A stretch of 64,000 bases of DNA from NCBI GenBank assembly GCA_036850595.1, contig CM072161.1, forward strand, positions 19,549,812-19,613,811, given 5' to 3'. The notes beneath the pieces were generated by a model, which worked only from the letters and a program-made list of their open reading frames with translations, ran no database searches and was not told where the DNA came from. Below are positions 1-11,800 of this stretch, piece after piece. Origin of the DNA: Rhyacichthys aspro. Its lineage: Eukaryota > Chordata > Actinopteri > Gobiiformes > Rhyacichthyidae. The position numbers were made by a program, and so were the translations under genes. The number at the start of each line of letters is the position of its first letter. Position 1 is the stretch's first letter.

Positions 1-3000
1 TATGCTACCCTCTCTGTCAGCAGCCGCCATGTTTGTTTACCAGTAAAGACGACAAGATTATATGAAAGAGCAGGTCTTCTTAAACATTTTAGTGTATTTT
101 GTGCAAATATAACTCTGCTAGTGTCCAGTGTATTGGTCTATTTTCTTTATTATATGGGGAATGTGGTAATCTCTCACACTATGCCACTGTCCCAGCAGCA
201 GGAAAGTTATATTGGAGGTTTCTGTCCAGCTGAGGGTCAGTGAGATAGGCCTGATTCTACTGATCTCATGTTTACTAAAAGTTACTTGGTGCTACTTTAA
301 GTTGCATTTCATTCACACTTCTCAACCTCTGCTACTTTTCCAAATATAATGATAACTTCAGGTTCTGTAAACTCTGCCACTTCTTCACAGACTCAATTAA
401 CATGACTATGTGCATTTCCACAAGGATTAGACTTGTATAACTTTATGTAGGGTTCATTTGTTGTCGCATATGTATATAGTTTTCTTCCAACGAGCAGTGA
501 ACACAAGAGTCTGCGCCATAATTTAAAAAAATCATCCTTTTTTTGCTTGTCCACACAAACCTGGACTTTTAAAAATGTTTTTATTTTAAGTTCTTTTAAA
601 AACACTACTAAAGTTATGTGTTTTAAGTGAAAATATTCGTGCAGACATAGCCACAGGCCCATTGCAATCATCCATCACTTTCCACTGTCTATGGTCAAAT
701 ATAATTCACTTTCTGCGCTTTGTTTTTTTTTTTAGCTCTTCAGTTTTTAAACATCTTGCAAATAAATGTTTCCAAATCCAAGAAAGTGAGTCTGAATTAC
801 TGTCAATGAAGTATTTAGGGCAGATTGTGTCAGGAATGTGGAGCTTATTAGAGTGTGACAGCTCGTCTTGGTCAGCTCCAGATTTTAGACAGTGGTGTGA
901 GCACTGCCCAGCAACACACAGCCACACTCCTCTCGTCCACAACAAAGACAAGACTAAATCTCCTCTGTCTTGTTCTGTGTTCTGCTTCACACACACTGGC
1001 ACTGGAGGAATAGCAGCCATCGGTAATTACACTGCACGGCAACACGGCTTTCCTTTCGCAGCGAAAACAAGACGGTTTGCTCTGGCAGTTCTTAAGCAGC
1101 CGCCGCCGCCGCTTCCACCTTTTCAAAACTAACTTCCTCCTTGTTACTGTGTGATGGGAGGACAATGAGGACGATGGTTTTCTGGTTCCGGGAGAGGCTT
1201 TAGTCCAAGTCACGTCTTAGTCAAGTTTTTGTCCTTTTGTCATCCCTCCTTTTCCATTCTGTACAACATATTTCGAGTGGTTTAGCCTTTCAGAGTGAGT
1301 AATATTTGCTTCTTGTGCTCACAAACAAAAGAAAAAATGCAGCTCTACCTGATTTGTCAAGTGACTTTCATTGCATTAGCATCTGTAAAAATACTTTTCA
1401 GTACACAGATCAAGCGTTTATAGATTACAAATGATGCACTAAATAACAAAGTTGCTGAAGTCGCATGTGTTTGCCATTCAATCAGTCGTTAAAAACTAGT
1501 ACAAACAAGCGAACTTGAACATATTTTCACCTCAGTCTCAAAAAACAAGAAAAAAGTCCAACTTAAGAACAAATTTAGCCTGACAGACTGCCTAATATGG
1601 AAAAGTTAATGTGTTTGTAAAGGCATCAGACTCTGACAATCTCCATATGTCACCTGTCGTTTGTGTTTCCATTGGCATATTTACTATTGTGATTGAGAGC
1701 GAGCAGGATTACAGCGGCTGCAGGCAATCCATTTAACGTCTCAGTCGGAGGTCTGCTGCTCAATCAACCTATCATCGTCTTTATCAGCAGACTTATCCGG
1801 ACCAGCACGGCTAACAAGCTTATAGCTATTGGCTTACTAACATAGTGTCAACTGTTATAGAGCCCCGTTTGCCTGTTTTTACTGATATAATTCCAACATG
1901 TACATAGTCTTTCTGTTCATTATGTTCTCTTCGGTGCTGATGGTGGTCCAGTCTCGTGTCTGTCTTTGGCCATTACCAAAATCTAGAAGAATTTAACCTG
2001 TCATCTCTTATCCATCTGCCCCAGAAAGTGTAATTCTCCTCCGACAAACCCAGTCCGAGCATCTAAACCTAATCTGTAAAAGAAAGTGTGTCCTCGCCTG
2101 ACACCTCCTGAAAGTATCTGATTTATTTAAGCATATGATCGTTACATTCTTCTGCTGCTTAAGGCTCACTCTTTCGAGCTAAACCATGATACGGTACTTA
2201 GCTCAGTTGCCGGGCAGAAAGTGGTCATGGGCTAATCCCTGTGTACACAGCTCTGTTTAATGTCCATGGAATTTCACCATCACATGTGCAAAGACACTCA
2301 GATATTTTAAATACTTCTGGGTCTAGTGGAGTTTGATGAATTGAATGTGGTCCAACTTCTACTGAAGCTGAAAAAAGACAGGTGCAATACCCTTATCTGT
2401 TTACAAAAGACTCCTCATTCAGGAAAGACTACATCCATCTGTAGAGCTCTGGTATTTCTCTAAATCTCTCAAATATCTAACATATATAAATTAAACTGTG
2501 AAGAAAGCAAATAAATCTTTCTTCAAATGTGTTTTGTTTGAAGATGACACTAGATCATGTGACCAGTTTATTAGGATCAACAGAAACATGGCAGACTGTT
2601 CTCTTTTCCAAATGACGTTGTTATTAATATTGGTTGTATATATTCAATTAGTGCTATATGTATGATGCAGTGATAGTTTTTGTTCTCATGGAAAAAGTAT
2701 GGAACCTGCTATTGTTCAAGTGAATTTTAATCTCTCAAATTAAGGAGAAGAAGGAGAGACTCAGTAAAGGTTTGTTTTGTTTTTTTAAGAAGTAGTCCTG
2801 TTTAAAAGTGTGTAGAAATAAATTATTTCACAAATGGTAAAAGTAGCAATTAGCCAGCCTCTGTGTGACTTCTTTGTAAACGTCCATCACTGACAGCTGG
2901 CTTTAGATTCAGTGTCAGAACGAAAGGAAAATGAAGATAATGTTGCAGGATGGTTGGTCTTAGTAACAGTCTTTGGTTGGAGACTGGGAGGTCACCCGTC

Positions 3001-3230
3001 CCCTCCTCTGGACTCCCCCTCCCTCTGTGCTGCTGCCTTGGCCAGTCTCCATGTGCCGGGCTCAGGGCCTTGGGAATGAATGGCGCCCGGACCCTGCTCC
3101 GTCTTTGAAGCCAGCCAGGAATGCGAGGCCTCTTTTTTTTCTCCTCTCTCTCTTGTTCAAGCAGCCGGTGAGCTCTAGAAGCTATCTGCTGCGGTGAAAT
3201 ATTCCCTCCGCTGCTCTCATTGTGCACCGC
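1..3230. other. intergenic region left of shroom1
   Basis: I see no convincing coding exon here. The left edge (about 50-305) is a truncated dispersed repeat described separately. The stretch 1010-1210 is somewhat GC-richer and has a short GCC-type run near 1097-1108, but no splice-supported ORF. A GC-richer islet at 1640-1810 could be regulatory. Open frames at 662-1213 and 2850-3245 have no recognisable domain or consistent exon structure, and I regard them as chance. Confidence 0.6.
50..305 (+). repeat. dispersed MITE-like repeat, copy 1 (truncated by window edge)
   Basis: This segment matches 31,720-32,068 in the same orientation. Shared landmarks in the same order include ATATAACTCTG, GTGTCCAGTGT, ATATTGGAGGTTT, GTCCAGCTGAGG, GAGATAG-CCTGATTCTAC, TGATCTCATGT and CTAAAAGTTA. 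The left end lies outside the window, so its terminal repeat cannot be seen. The complete copy has imperfect terminal inverted repeats, which suggests a non-autonomous DNA transposon family. Confidence 0.75.
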
Positions 3231-3235
3231 GGAGC

Positions 3236-3330
3236 CGGACGTCATCGCCTGGCCAATCAGGGGCCCCCGACTAAGCAGCCCGGGTCTCGGAGGGGGGAGA
3301 AGGGACTCACTCAGAAGTCTTCCCCGCTAA
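3236..3330 (+). promoter_or_regulatory. shroom1: putative shroom1 promoter (CRE-like and CCAAT motifs)
   Basis: A GC-rich stretch carries a CRE-like GACGTCAT at 3238-3245 and a CCAAT box (GGCCAATCAG) at about 3251-3260. A non-coding exon with a good donor follows at 3471. There is no TATA box at the expected place. Assignment to shroom1 rests on position and strand; a promoter for an unseen divergent transcript is the alternative. Confidence 0.45.
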
Positions 3331-3470
3331 TATCCACCTCTCCTGGTTACTCGCTGTGGTCTTTTTACAGAAGGAGAAAGATGATCTGAATGGGAACAGA
3401 AAGCACTTGTTGATGTTAAACTTAGTCTTTGTGAAATGGAAGTCAGGAAAGTCAGCCGCTTAAAGACTTG
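3330..3470 (+). other. shroom1: putative shroom1 5' UTR exon 1 (non-coding)
   Basis: The segment downstream of the CCAAT box ends in a near-perfect donor, TTG|GTGAGT, with the exon ending at 3470. A short frame starting at an ATG near 3436 hits a stop immediately after splicing to the acceptor at 6061, so the exon is probably untranslated. The 5' boundary is a guess. Confidence 0.4.
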
Positions 3471-3859
3471 GTGAGTTTGTCTTTGAACTTTTCACAACTT
3501 TTAGCTGTAAAAGTGATTCTAGTGTAGCTGCTAGCCTGTATTTCAGTTGTGATTGTTAACGTGTCCGTCGAGCTTTTGCCGGTGTCATTGTTTGGACGCT
3601 CTCTTGTCTCTTGTTGTTGTGGTTTGCGTGTGAGAGTATTTGTCTCGACCGGTCGCCCCCTGCTCAACCCCCTCCCCTCTCCGCTCTCTGTACATTTTGT
3701 CACCGCCTGTCCCCTCCATCACTTCCACTTGAGCGCTCCCCTGTTCGGGAGCCTCTCTCTGTTTCGGAGAGGCAAGAGAGAAAGGCTGCGAACCCCACAC
3801 ACATCCAGGCAGACACGGCAGATCAGAAGCCCCTTCATAAACACATGGAAACCCCCTTA

Positions 3860-3930
3860 ATACTGTCGACTCAAAGGATCTGGAGGTGGGTTTTGTGAAT
3901 ATGCAAAACGACCACCAAGGATCATCACTG
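3860..3930 (+). repeat. direct repeat copy A with octamer-like motif
   Basis: Copy A of a diverged local direct repeat about 375 bp from copy B. The shared core is TCAAAGGATC, then GGAGG-GGGT, TTGT-AATATGCAAAAC and ACCACC. The ATGCAAAA core resembles a POU octamer site. It could be a duplicated regulatory element or two fragments of one old transposon. Confidence 0.7.
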
Positions 3931-4233
3931 CTTTGGGTTTTTAGCTTGTACAGCAAATTTTGAAACTTTTTGTGGAAGTTATAGTTCATCTTTTTCATGA
4001 TAAACTGGGTATTTTTTATATTTGTACAATCAAAACTGCACAGAAACCTCTGAAAATTAATATTAGTGACATTAGTTAGTCCTTAGTTATGTGTAACCTC
4101 CTGCAACAGTCAAAGAGGCCTTACATTTTACATTAGAAGTAAAATGTAGCACATCAAGTGCTATTATTGATGTTTGGTCTCTGTACTTGTGTTTTAAATG
4201 GAGGCAGATGTTAAAACACTACAACGCACTAGG

Positions 4234-4308
4234 AAACTGTAACCTCAAAGGATCATGGGAGGCGGGTCTTGTAAATATGCAAAACAACCACCTCCTAGGG
4301 CATCTCAG
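4234..4308 (+). repeat. direct repeat copy B with octamer-like motif
   Basis: Copy B of the repeat at 3860-3930. It aligns over about 60-70 bp with scattered substitutions and keeps the AATATGCAAAAC core. The similarity fades on both sides, so the duplicated unit is short. Confidence 0.7.
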
Positions 4309-6061
4309 ATTTAGTTTTTCCTTAGAATCAGTCAAATTCAATGGGAAATATCTGCAAATAACATCAGTATTCGTGTCTATGTCTTTATCTTTCCTACAAG
4401 AAAGTAAAATAATCCAATGTTTATCACCGTTATCGATAATATCCCAAACAAATCACTCAGGTTTAGTTTGGATTCGTTTAAAGTGTGGATTTAGTTCGAT
4501 GAAAGCAACAAAACGCCTCATAGTCTCTTCGAGGTCTATTTATATATTTCATTATGAGACTATTTGAATGGGTGGGGTGTATTTGTTTTGCTAACAGCGC
4601 AGAGCATGACAGGTATGTGGCTGCAGCTTGTCAAAGTCACAGAGACACACAGGTCATAAGAGAAAGAACCCGGTCATTAAAAGTCATTATAGACCTCAAC
4701 CTATTATTAACTTCCTGCCACTAGCCTCTGCTCTGAATTGACTTAATATTGTTTTAATAATGGCTACTGAGAAGGGAATTTTATCAGCTATTAAAATGAT
4801 TAAAAAGTTAAAATTTACCTCAGTCAGAAAAGAAAGAGCCATTGGGTTCAGACTGATATTTTAACCTTTTTATGGGGCCCATATTTCAGAAGGTCAAAAG
4901 TATTTGTAATAGACTTGCTCTTGTAATTGTTTTCAGCCCAATTTCTTCCCATTTAATACCATTCCCTTTTTTTTTTTTGTTCATACATCATGGTTTTGTG
5001 TTTGTTTTAGCGTCCTTTTGAAGATTCTTCCCAAAAATCCAGTATTAATGGTGTGAATGCACTGCAGATTCATTGTCTTTCAGTCAAGTCAAGGTTTACT
5101 GGAGCAATTTAGAAAAAGGCATCTGAACATAGAGCTCATTCACAAAATTTTTATTAGTTCAAGCTTTGTTTTATTATGTCCTGAATAGATATGACTAGAT
5201 TTCTTCATAGTTGATAAAGTTAATGTCCTTTCTTTTATGGTGAAGCCTTCAGTGGCCACAGTTTTGTACACTTTAAGGCATTATGCATCTATCACATGCC
5301 TAATCCGCCCTGTTTCTTTGCGTCTGTATAGGATTCCAGACATTTTTCGAGAGTATGCTGCAACGTGCTCCGCTAACCTCAAGGTTCTTAATTAAAGGCC
5401 TCGGTGCAGAGCTACAGGCAGCAGGTGCTTACTGCAGTGACCTACAAAACGAGATGCTGTAAACTGTGAGAAGACACGGGATTTGTCGTGTTGGCATAAG
5501 TTTATAGGAGTTAATTTATCTTAAGGGAGATACTGTAACTGGAATTTGGTCTGTATTTCTAAGCTTATCTTAATGCTGCGATCCAGATGAATATGTTTGT
5601 AGTGATTTATTATTTTGCAAATCCAAGTCTAATATATTGTTCTGTAAAATCTGACCTAAAAATGCCAGACACAAGTTGTTTTCATTGTAGACCTGTGCGT
5701 GACTCAGCCATTTAGACCGTTTCAGTAGAAAAGGTATGCAGGTGAAGGCTTTGATGTAGCAGTAAAAACAAGAACCCTTTTAACTGAGTCGACAAACCAA
5801 GTTAACAATCCAACACAAACATGTTTCCAAAGTGGTACCAACAGCTGTGCAAAGAGTGTTTTTGTGATACAAGCCCATGTGACTTGGTGAGTTTCGGTCA
5901 TTCCTGGTATTATTTAGGTTTTTGTGCCATTTGACCACCCGTATTTTGTCTTGTCACAGTTGAGCTGCAGAAGTTGCACGACACAAGCTCTGACTTTTCA
6001 GATTTTTGTCCCGATAAACCAGTCTTAACCTATTTGTTCTGTGTTTGTTTTTTGTCCCTAG

Positions 6062-6286
6062 GAGCTGCTGCTAACCAGACAACACCAAGAGGTTGTTAAA
6101 TAAAAAAACGTAAAGTTAGAAGATGACCTAATTAGCTCGGAGCGTGACGGATACTCAAGCTCGAGTGCGATGGTGCTGATTTGACCAGTTTTTCCCGCAA
6201 GACAAACACATGTATCGTCGCACACAAAGCTACGCCGCGTTTAACCGACCCTGCCCTTCCCTACCTGCCGTCCGCCCCGGTCCTCC
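6062..6286 (+). other. shroom1: shroom1 5' UTR, start of exon 2
   Basis: The leader runs from the acceptor at 6060-6061 (TTTTTGTCCCTAG) to the initiator ATG at 6287. It contains three upstream ATGs: 6123 (stops at once), about 6170 (five codons including stop), and 6210, a 36-codon frame that overlaps the main start out of frame and ends at 6320. This arrangement could dampen translation. Confidence 0.55.
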
Positions 6287-8826
6287 ATGGATTCCTACAA
6301 CTTCCACTTTGAGAGAATGAGTAACATAGACCTGCATCCTCTGAGTCTGCCCGTGAGCCGGCTCTCCCCAGCCAAGTCCAACAGCAGCATCGTAGACCAG
6401 TTCGCCCACCACCAGCACGGCAAAGGAGACTCCGCCTACAGCTCCTTCTCCGGAGGGTCCACCGCGCCAGACTACCCCTCTCCCTTTTCACCAGACGACC
6501 TCCAGTCCAGCTCCTTTAGCCATTACGCTGATTTGAAGTATGTGAGGTCATTTTACAACCCGTCCCAGGTTTTACAGTCTGATCCCAAGACAATGGACCA
6601 GCTTTATCGCTCTGTGGAGGCTATCTCACAGCAGTATCGCTACAGTAACAACAACCTGCACCACTACAATGGAGGCGAGAATGTCTACAACAACAACAAG
6701 GCACTGTCTAAACAAGAGGTGGCTTCACAAGGAGGTTACATCTCACATCATCCGCCTCCGATTCCAGCTCGTCTCGATAGTTTTATTGCAACAAAAAACT
6801 TGGAGAATACCTGGGGGCATCAACCTGGCAGTGAACCTCACTCTCAGCAGCTGCAGCCACAAGCAGCGAGACACCAAACTCATTCACAACAGCATTTTGA
6901 GACGACCAAGTCCGATATCAGCCACAACACTGAAGTGTATAACTCTTGGAGAGGCCCTCAACAGCAGCAGCAGCAGCCACAAAGCTACCGTCCTCTGCCT
7001 CAGCCTCAAGAGCAGCCTATAACGCAAATGAACCCTGAATATTTTTCCATCAGCGCTAATATTAAAGCCGAGCAGCAGAAAGCAGTGAAAACCCTCAGTC
7101 AGTCACCTCCACGAGGCACAAACCAAGCTGAACATTTAAAACCCAAGCACCCACTAAACAGCCACGGGGACCAGATAGTCAAAAACGGTCGTAATAGTCT
7201 TGAAGGTCAGCGCAGAAGAGCTCACTCGGCTCACGACTGGCTCGAATCTGACTCGAACAGAATGTCCAGCGCGTGGAGTGTCGGACAGAGCGTTTTCAAT
7301 AGCAGCATTCAGCACAAAGGGCAGTTTTACTTTGTCACGGGAGTTTGTAAAAACACGTCCGATTCGGGGATGAGGACCCACTCGCCGTCTGTTTGTGGGT
7401 CAGAAACCGGGAGCGAGTTGGAAACTTATAAGCTGAAGGAGAGATGTCACAGCACAATGGAAAATCTGTTCAGGCCTTTACAAGAGAGTCCACGCATTCT
7501 TAGCGATGTAATCCCAGATGAGAGAGGTTGCAAGAATGTCATTAATAAGAGTCACAATGAGGAAAATCACAGGCCTTCTCAGAGTTTGACTAAGTCGTCT
7601 CGAAGCCTGGACGCTTTAGAGGAAATCGACATGGCTCAGAGTCGAGAGATCGGCCGCCACACTCCTAACAACCCCATATTTTACTGCGGCCCTGACCGAA
7701 ACAGCCCTAAACCTTTACACACACAAACAAAGGAGGTCAGTGACGTCAACAATGAACAGCCCAAACATTTGAGGGAGGAGCAGGCAAAGAGGGTCAGCAG
7801 ACAGCCACTGGGGGATGTAGCAAGTGAGAGGATAAACAAAGAAACAACACCACTTTTGTACCACCTCACTGGAGCGAACAGGGCAGGGTTCAAGCCTAAA
7901 AAGGAGACGGAGACTAAGACCAGCCATTTAGACGTAATTAATGAGCCACAAGCTGAACCGAGCAAGAAGGAGCCAATGGATGTTGCTTGTAACACTTTGG
8001 ACGACTCGTATAAAAAGTACTACAAAGAAAAGTTAAAAGACGTCCAATCCAGAGTCCTCAGAGAGACGTCATTTAAAAGAAGGGATTTACAGCTGTCCTG
8101 GCCGCATCGTATCAGGCAAAAACCAGACCCAAGACCCACAGTCGTTCATTCTTTCTCATCTTCCCAAGACTCAGAGGCTTCAACAGAAACACTAACCCCA
8201 TCAGTCACCTCAGAGGAGACGGAGAAAGGAAGCATAATAGAAGAAATTACTATTGAAAATCCTAAACAAACAGAAAAAGAGCCTGAAAAGGAAAGTGGCC
8301 GTCCCGTTAATGTGGCCCAGCCTCAAGTGGCAAGAATCGGAGGCAGGAAACGTCTGACGGCAGAGCAGAAGAAAATGTGCTTTTCCGAACCGGAGAAACT
8401 CAACCAGCTCGGTGGTTCTTCGTGTCGCTCCTTTGGTAATGAAAGTGAGAACGTGTTCGCAGTTGAACGGGAGCTCGATGAACATCTCCAACAAGGTGAG
8501 CAAGGCCTGGTCGCAGCTCGCAGAAAGATGTTCGAGACAAGAGGCCGTGCCCTGTCGGCGTCAAGTGCCTCAAAGTCGAGCCTAAAACACCTGCAGCACA
8601 AAGCCCTGGTGGAGTATATGGAGCGCAAAACGGGGCAGAAAATTGCCGAGCCACAACAACCAGCTCCACAGATGCCACATCCAACCCGACAGAGACACTC
8701 TCTGGGGGAGAAGCCCTTCGACTGGGGTCCCAGGCCTCTGTCGGGAAACCAGGAGAGCAAGAAGAAGAAACTCAACAGGCCCCACTCTGCAGGACGGATC
8801 CTCGATTCTTCTACAAGCTCGATCAG
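6287..8826 (+). CDS. shroom1: shroom1 coding exon 1 (residues 1-847)
   Basis: Large exon carrying the N-terminal GDSAYSSFS motif, a short polyglutamine run near residues 224-230 and the ASD1-like region. It ends after two bases of an Arg codon at GATCAG|GTATGC. If the 103-bp intron is retained, the frame runs on for ten residues or fewer and stops at 8857, giving an 856-aa protein without ASD2. Confidence 0.92.
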
Positions 8827-11800
8827 GTATGCAGCAAAAGCAGAAGGATCTATTTAGTTCTAGTAGTGATTCATTCTTGTTTTGTTTTTTTTTTATCCAA
8901 TTGAGTGGTTATGTTTTATCTTCGTTTAGGTACGCACAGTTCTTCTCTGCACAGTCTTCTGGACAGCCTCATCATCCCAAATGGAGAGAAAGCCGTGGTC
9001 CATCTCAGGGGAAGTCGGCCTCAGTGGAGAATCTCTTGGACCAACCTGAAAATCACAACTTCTACCGTAACAGATCTACTTCAACACCCCACGCTTTCCA
9101 GGTACAACAACACTCGGAGTGACTAAGCTATCCTCCCGCATTTTACTTGAAATCAGCTTCCACTAATGTAAAAAGAAGAACGTTTTTTTTTCATACAAAC
9201 AAAACAAAATGAAGAAAAGAGTGGTTTCTATTTCACATACAATTGAGATGAAAACTGTAACTAGAGCAGCTGTACAAACAAGTAATATGTTACCTTTTAT
9301 TTTTCTCCAGGCGTTCGACTCTGAACAGGATCCGTTACCTGTTAATAATACAATGGAAACCTGCAGGTATGTACCAACACTGCAAACAAATTGGGACATT
9401 TTTATTGGTTTTTAGGTCAGAAGAGTATTAGGTCAGTGATGTGTGGGCTGTGGCACAGACTATTTAAATCTTAACTTGATTCATTGAGCAAAGTCAACAC
9501 CCACCTTCTTCAGCCGAACAACATTCTTTAAAAGAGATTTATGCATAGACCGTGAAAAAGAATCATTAAATTGGCTATTTCTAAGAAGTTGACCTATTTT
9601 TGGTCTCAAAGAAATTGCTGTAAGTTTCATTGTAAGCCAGTTTATTTACATTGAGTCAAGCTAAAAGTAAACTGCACTACTTTACTGGGACAAATAACAC
9701 ATCGTCTGCGTTGTTTTTTTTTCTTTTCTTCTTTAAAGTCACACTAGTCCCAGGTTTAGAGTTTTTATCACATACCAGGATCCACTATAATAGCTCTGTT
9801 TGTTTGTCTCCTGTTAAAAACACACCAAAAATGTGACATTTGTCCCAAGACTGACTGGGATAAGATGTTTGAATTCCTGCAAACGTAATGGAAAAAGAGT
9901 TTATTATGGTTATTATTAGGTCTGAGTGTATATCAATGGAAGGGAATTTACCAGACTCTACTCATTATCATATGTTTTTGATGATCAGAAAAAAATTTAC
10001 TGTAACGTAGCATTTCTTTTCTTGTTTACTGTTACTGTTTGTTTATTGTGAGGAACTGTAGATCATGTTTTAAACTTAGTCCAGCTTCGGTGCAACTTGA
10101 CTGTACAAACTTAGCTAATCACAAAAGACCTGGAAAAGTCATGGACATTTAAAATGCAAAATCCAGGTCTGGGAAAAGTCATGAATTTTGAATTGTGAGT
10201 TTTGGGTTTTAATACCTGTCAAACATGACCCTGCTAATAATTACGAATTGTTGTTAGTGTACTGAACACAAAAACCTGCTTCTGTAAATCAGTAATGTGA
10301 TTTCCGAAGATTTGTTAAAAGGTTATGAAGAAAAATATTGATGGAAAAGTGTATAAACCCTGTAAATGAATAAATAGACTGTTTATCTTGTGGCATGTAA
10401 ACACATTAAATCAATGCCTAAACCTTACGGCCCTATTTGACCTGAATACCTCTCCATTGCAGTCCCCAAAAGGACCCTACGGAGGACAGCTCAGTAAGGG
10501 CTGTGGCCGAGGGGCAGCAGCCCGTCCGCGTGGTCGCACAAAGAGGGAAGTCCATGGAGGAGCTCGGAGCAACAAAACTGACGAGGCCATCAGCTTTGAG
10601 TAAAAGCACCGAGCAGCTGGACCAACTTTGGAGGCATTCGACTGGATCTGTCGAACGAGAAAGAAAAAAGAAGAGTGTCTCATCCTTCGCTGCTGACGCT
10701 CGAGACGTTACAACTCATGAGCAAGAGAGAAATAAGAAGTGTGTGTCACATGAAGCTGTAAAAGACCCAGACGTTACGCAGCAGACCACTCAGGGACAAC
10801 AAAACCAAACTCAGAAGAAGTCCCCAGTGAAGCAGAACTCAGAGCCGATCCTGGGCAGCAAACAGGACGATGTAGGAACCAGGGAAACAAACAGCTCCAC
10901 TTCCCCATCGTCCTCCGTTCGGCTCAGGATCCACTCTCAAGGGGCCGTCCCAAACGAGACGAGGCCCAGCAGACCTCTGAGTGAGGCCTCTAACCCACCG
11001 TCCCCCAGAGGTCAAGACCCCAACGAGAGGGAGCACAAATCCACCTCGTCCTCCCCCACGCAGACAAAGCCTCTTCATGAGAACAGGCCTAGCTCCAGGT
11101 AAGATTACAACAGATGAATGTTGTCTCTGTGTGCTCTGTGTTACTAATACATCCAAACAGCAATCACATGTGGACTTTTACTAATGTTTCTTTATTGAAA
11201 TCAACTTATTATTCCTGTGTATTTGTGGATAAAGTAGTACTTACAACACAGTATAATATACCCCTAGTTTTGCTATTTACTTGCATCACATTGAAACAAG
11301 ATGTTTAGCTAAAGAAGTAACAAAGTGTTTTAGACGAATGACAAACAACAAAGTGAGTCTGACTTTGAAGACATTTACTGTGAACTAGAGTCCCATGCCT
11401 TGTGAATACAAAGTGTTTAATATTGTACAGCTCAAAATCACAATAAGACATTTTATAGTTTATTTGGACTGTATTTCTAATGTGTATAATTGTTTAATTT
11501 TTTGCAGAACCAGATCGTCTCCTTCAGCCTCTGCATCAGAAATAGAGCAGTCTGTGGACGAACCCAGTAATGATGACGCACCTTCTGATTCAAACCAGGA
11601 AGTGTCTCTGAGCTGTGGCGTCACCACAGACCCGTCCCTGTGGCTCGTCACAGCAGAAGACCAAGTCAAAGAGGACGTCCCGAATCCTCTGCTGACAGCC
11701 GTTTTCACCGATGAGCCCCTAAACGCAGCCTGTCCCGCGCAGACAAGCGAGACCTCTGTGTCCCCCCTCGCTTCGGTCTCTGATGTGGACGTCACTCAGC

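Larger units (their letters stand above)
3471..6061 (+). other. shroom1: putative shroom1 intron 1
   Basis: AT-rich non-coding DNA between the leader-exon donor and a polypyrimidine/AG acceptor at 6060-6061. It holds a diverged direct repeat (about 3860-3930 and 4234-4308) and a GC-richer patch at 5310-5460. I recognise nothing coding. Confidence 0.45.

Noticed and set aside
662..1213. Overlapping frames of 104-156 codons on both strands near the left edge
   Set aside because: No domain, no splice context and no consistent codon bias; both strands are equally open.
2850..3245. 131-codon minus-strand frame upstream of shroom1
   Set aside because: It overlaps the CRE/CCAAT promoter region, and its composition reflects GC-rich promoter DNA. 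No recognisable protein.
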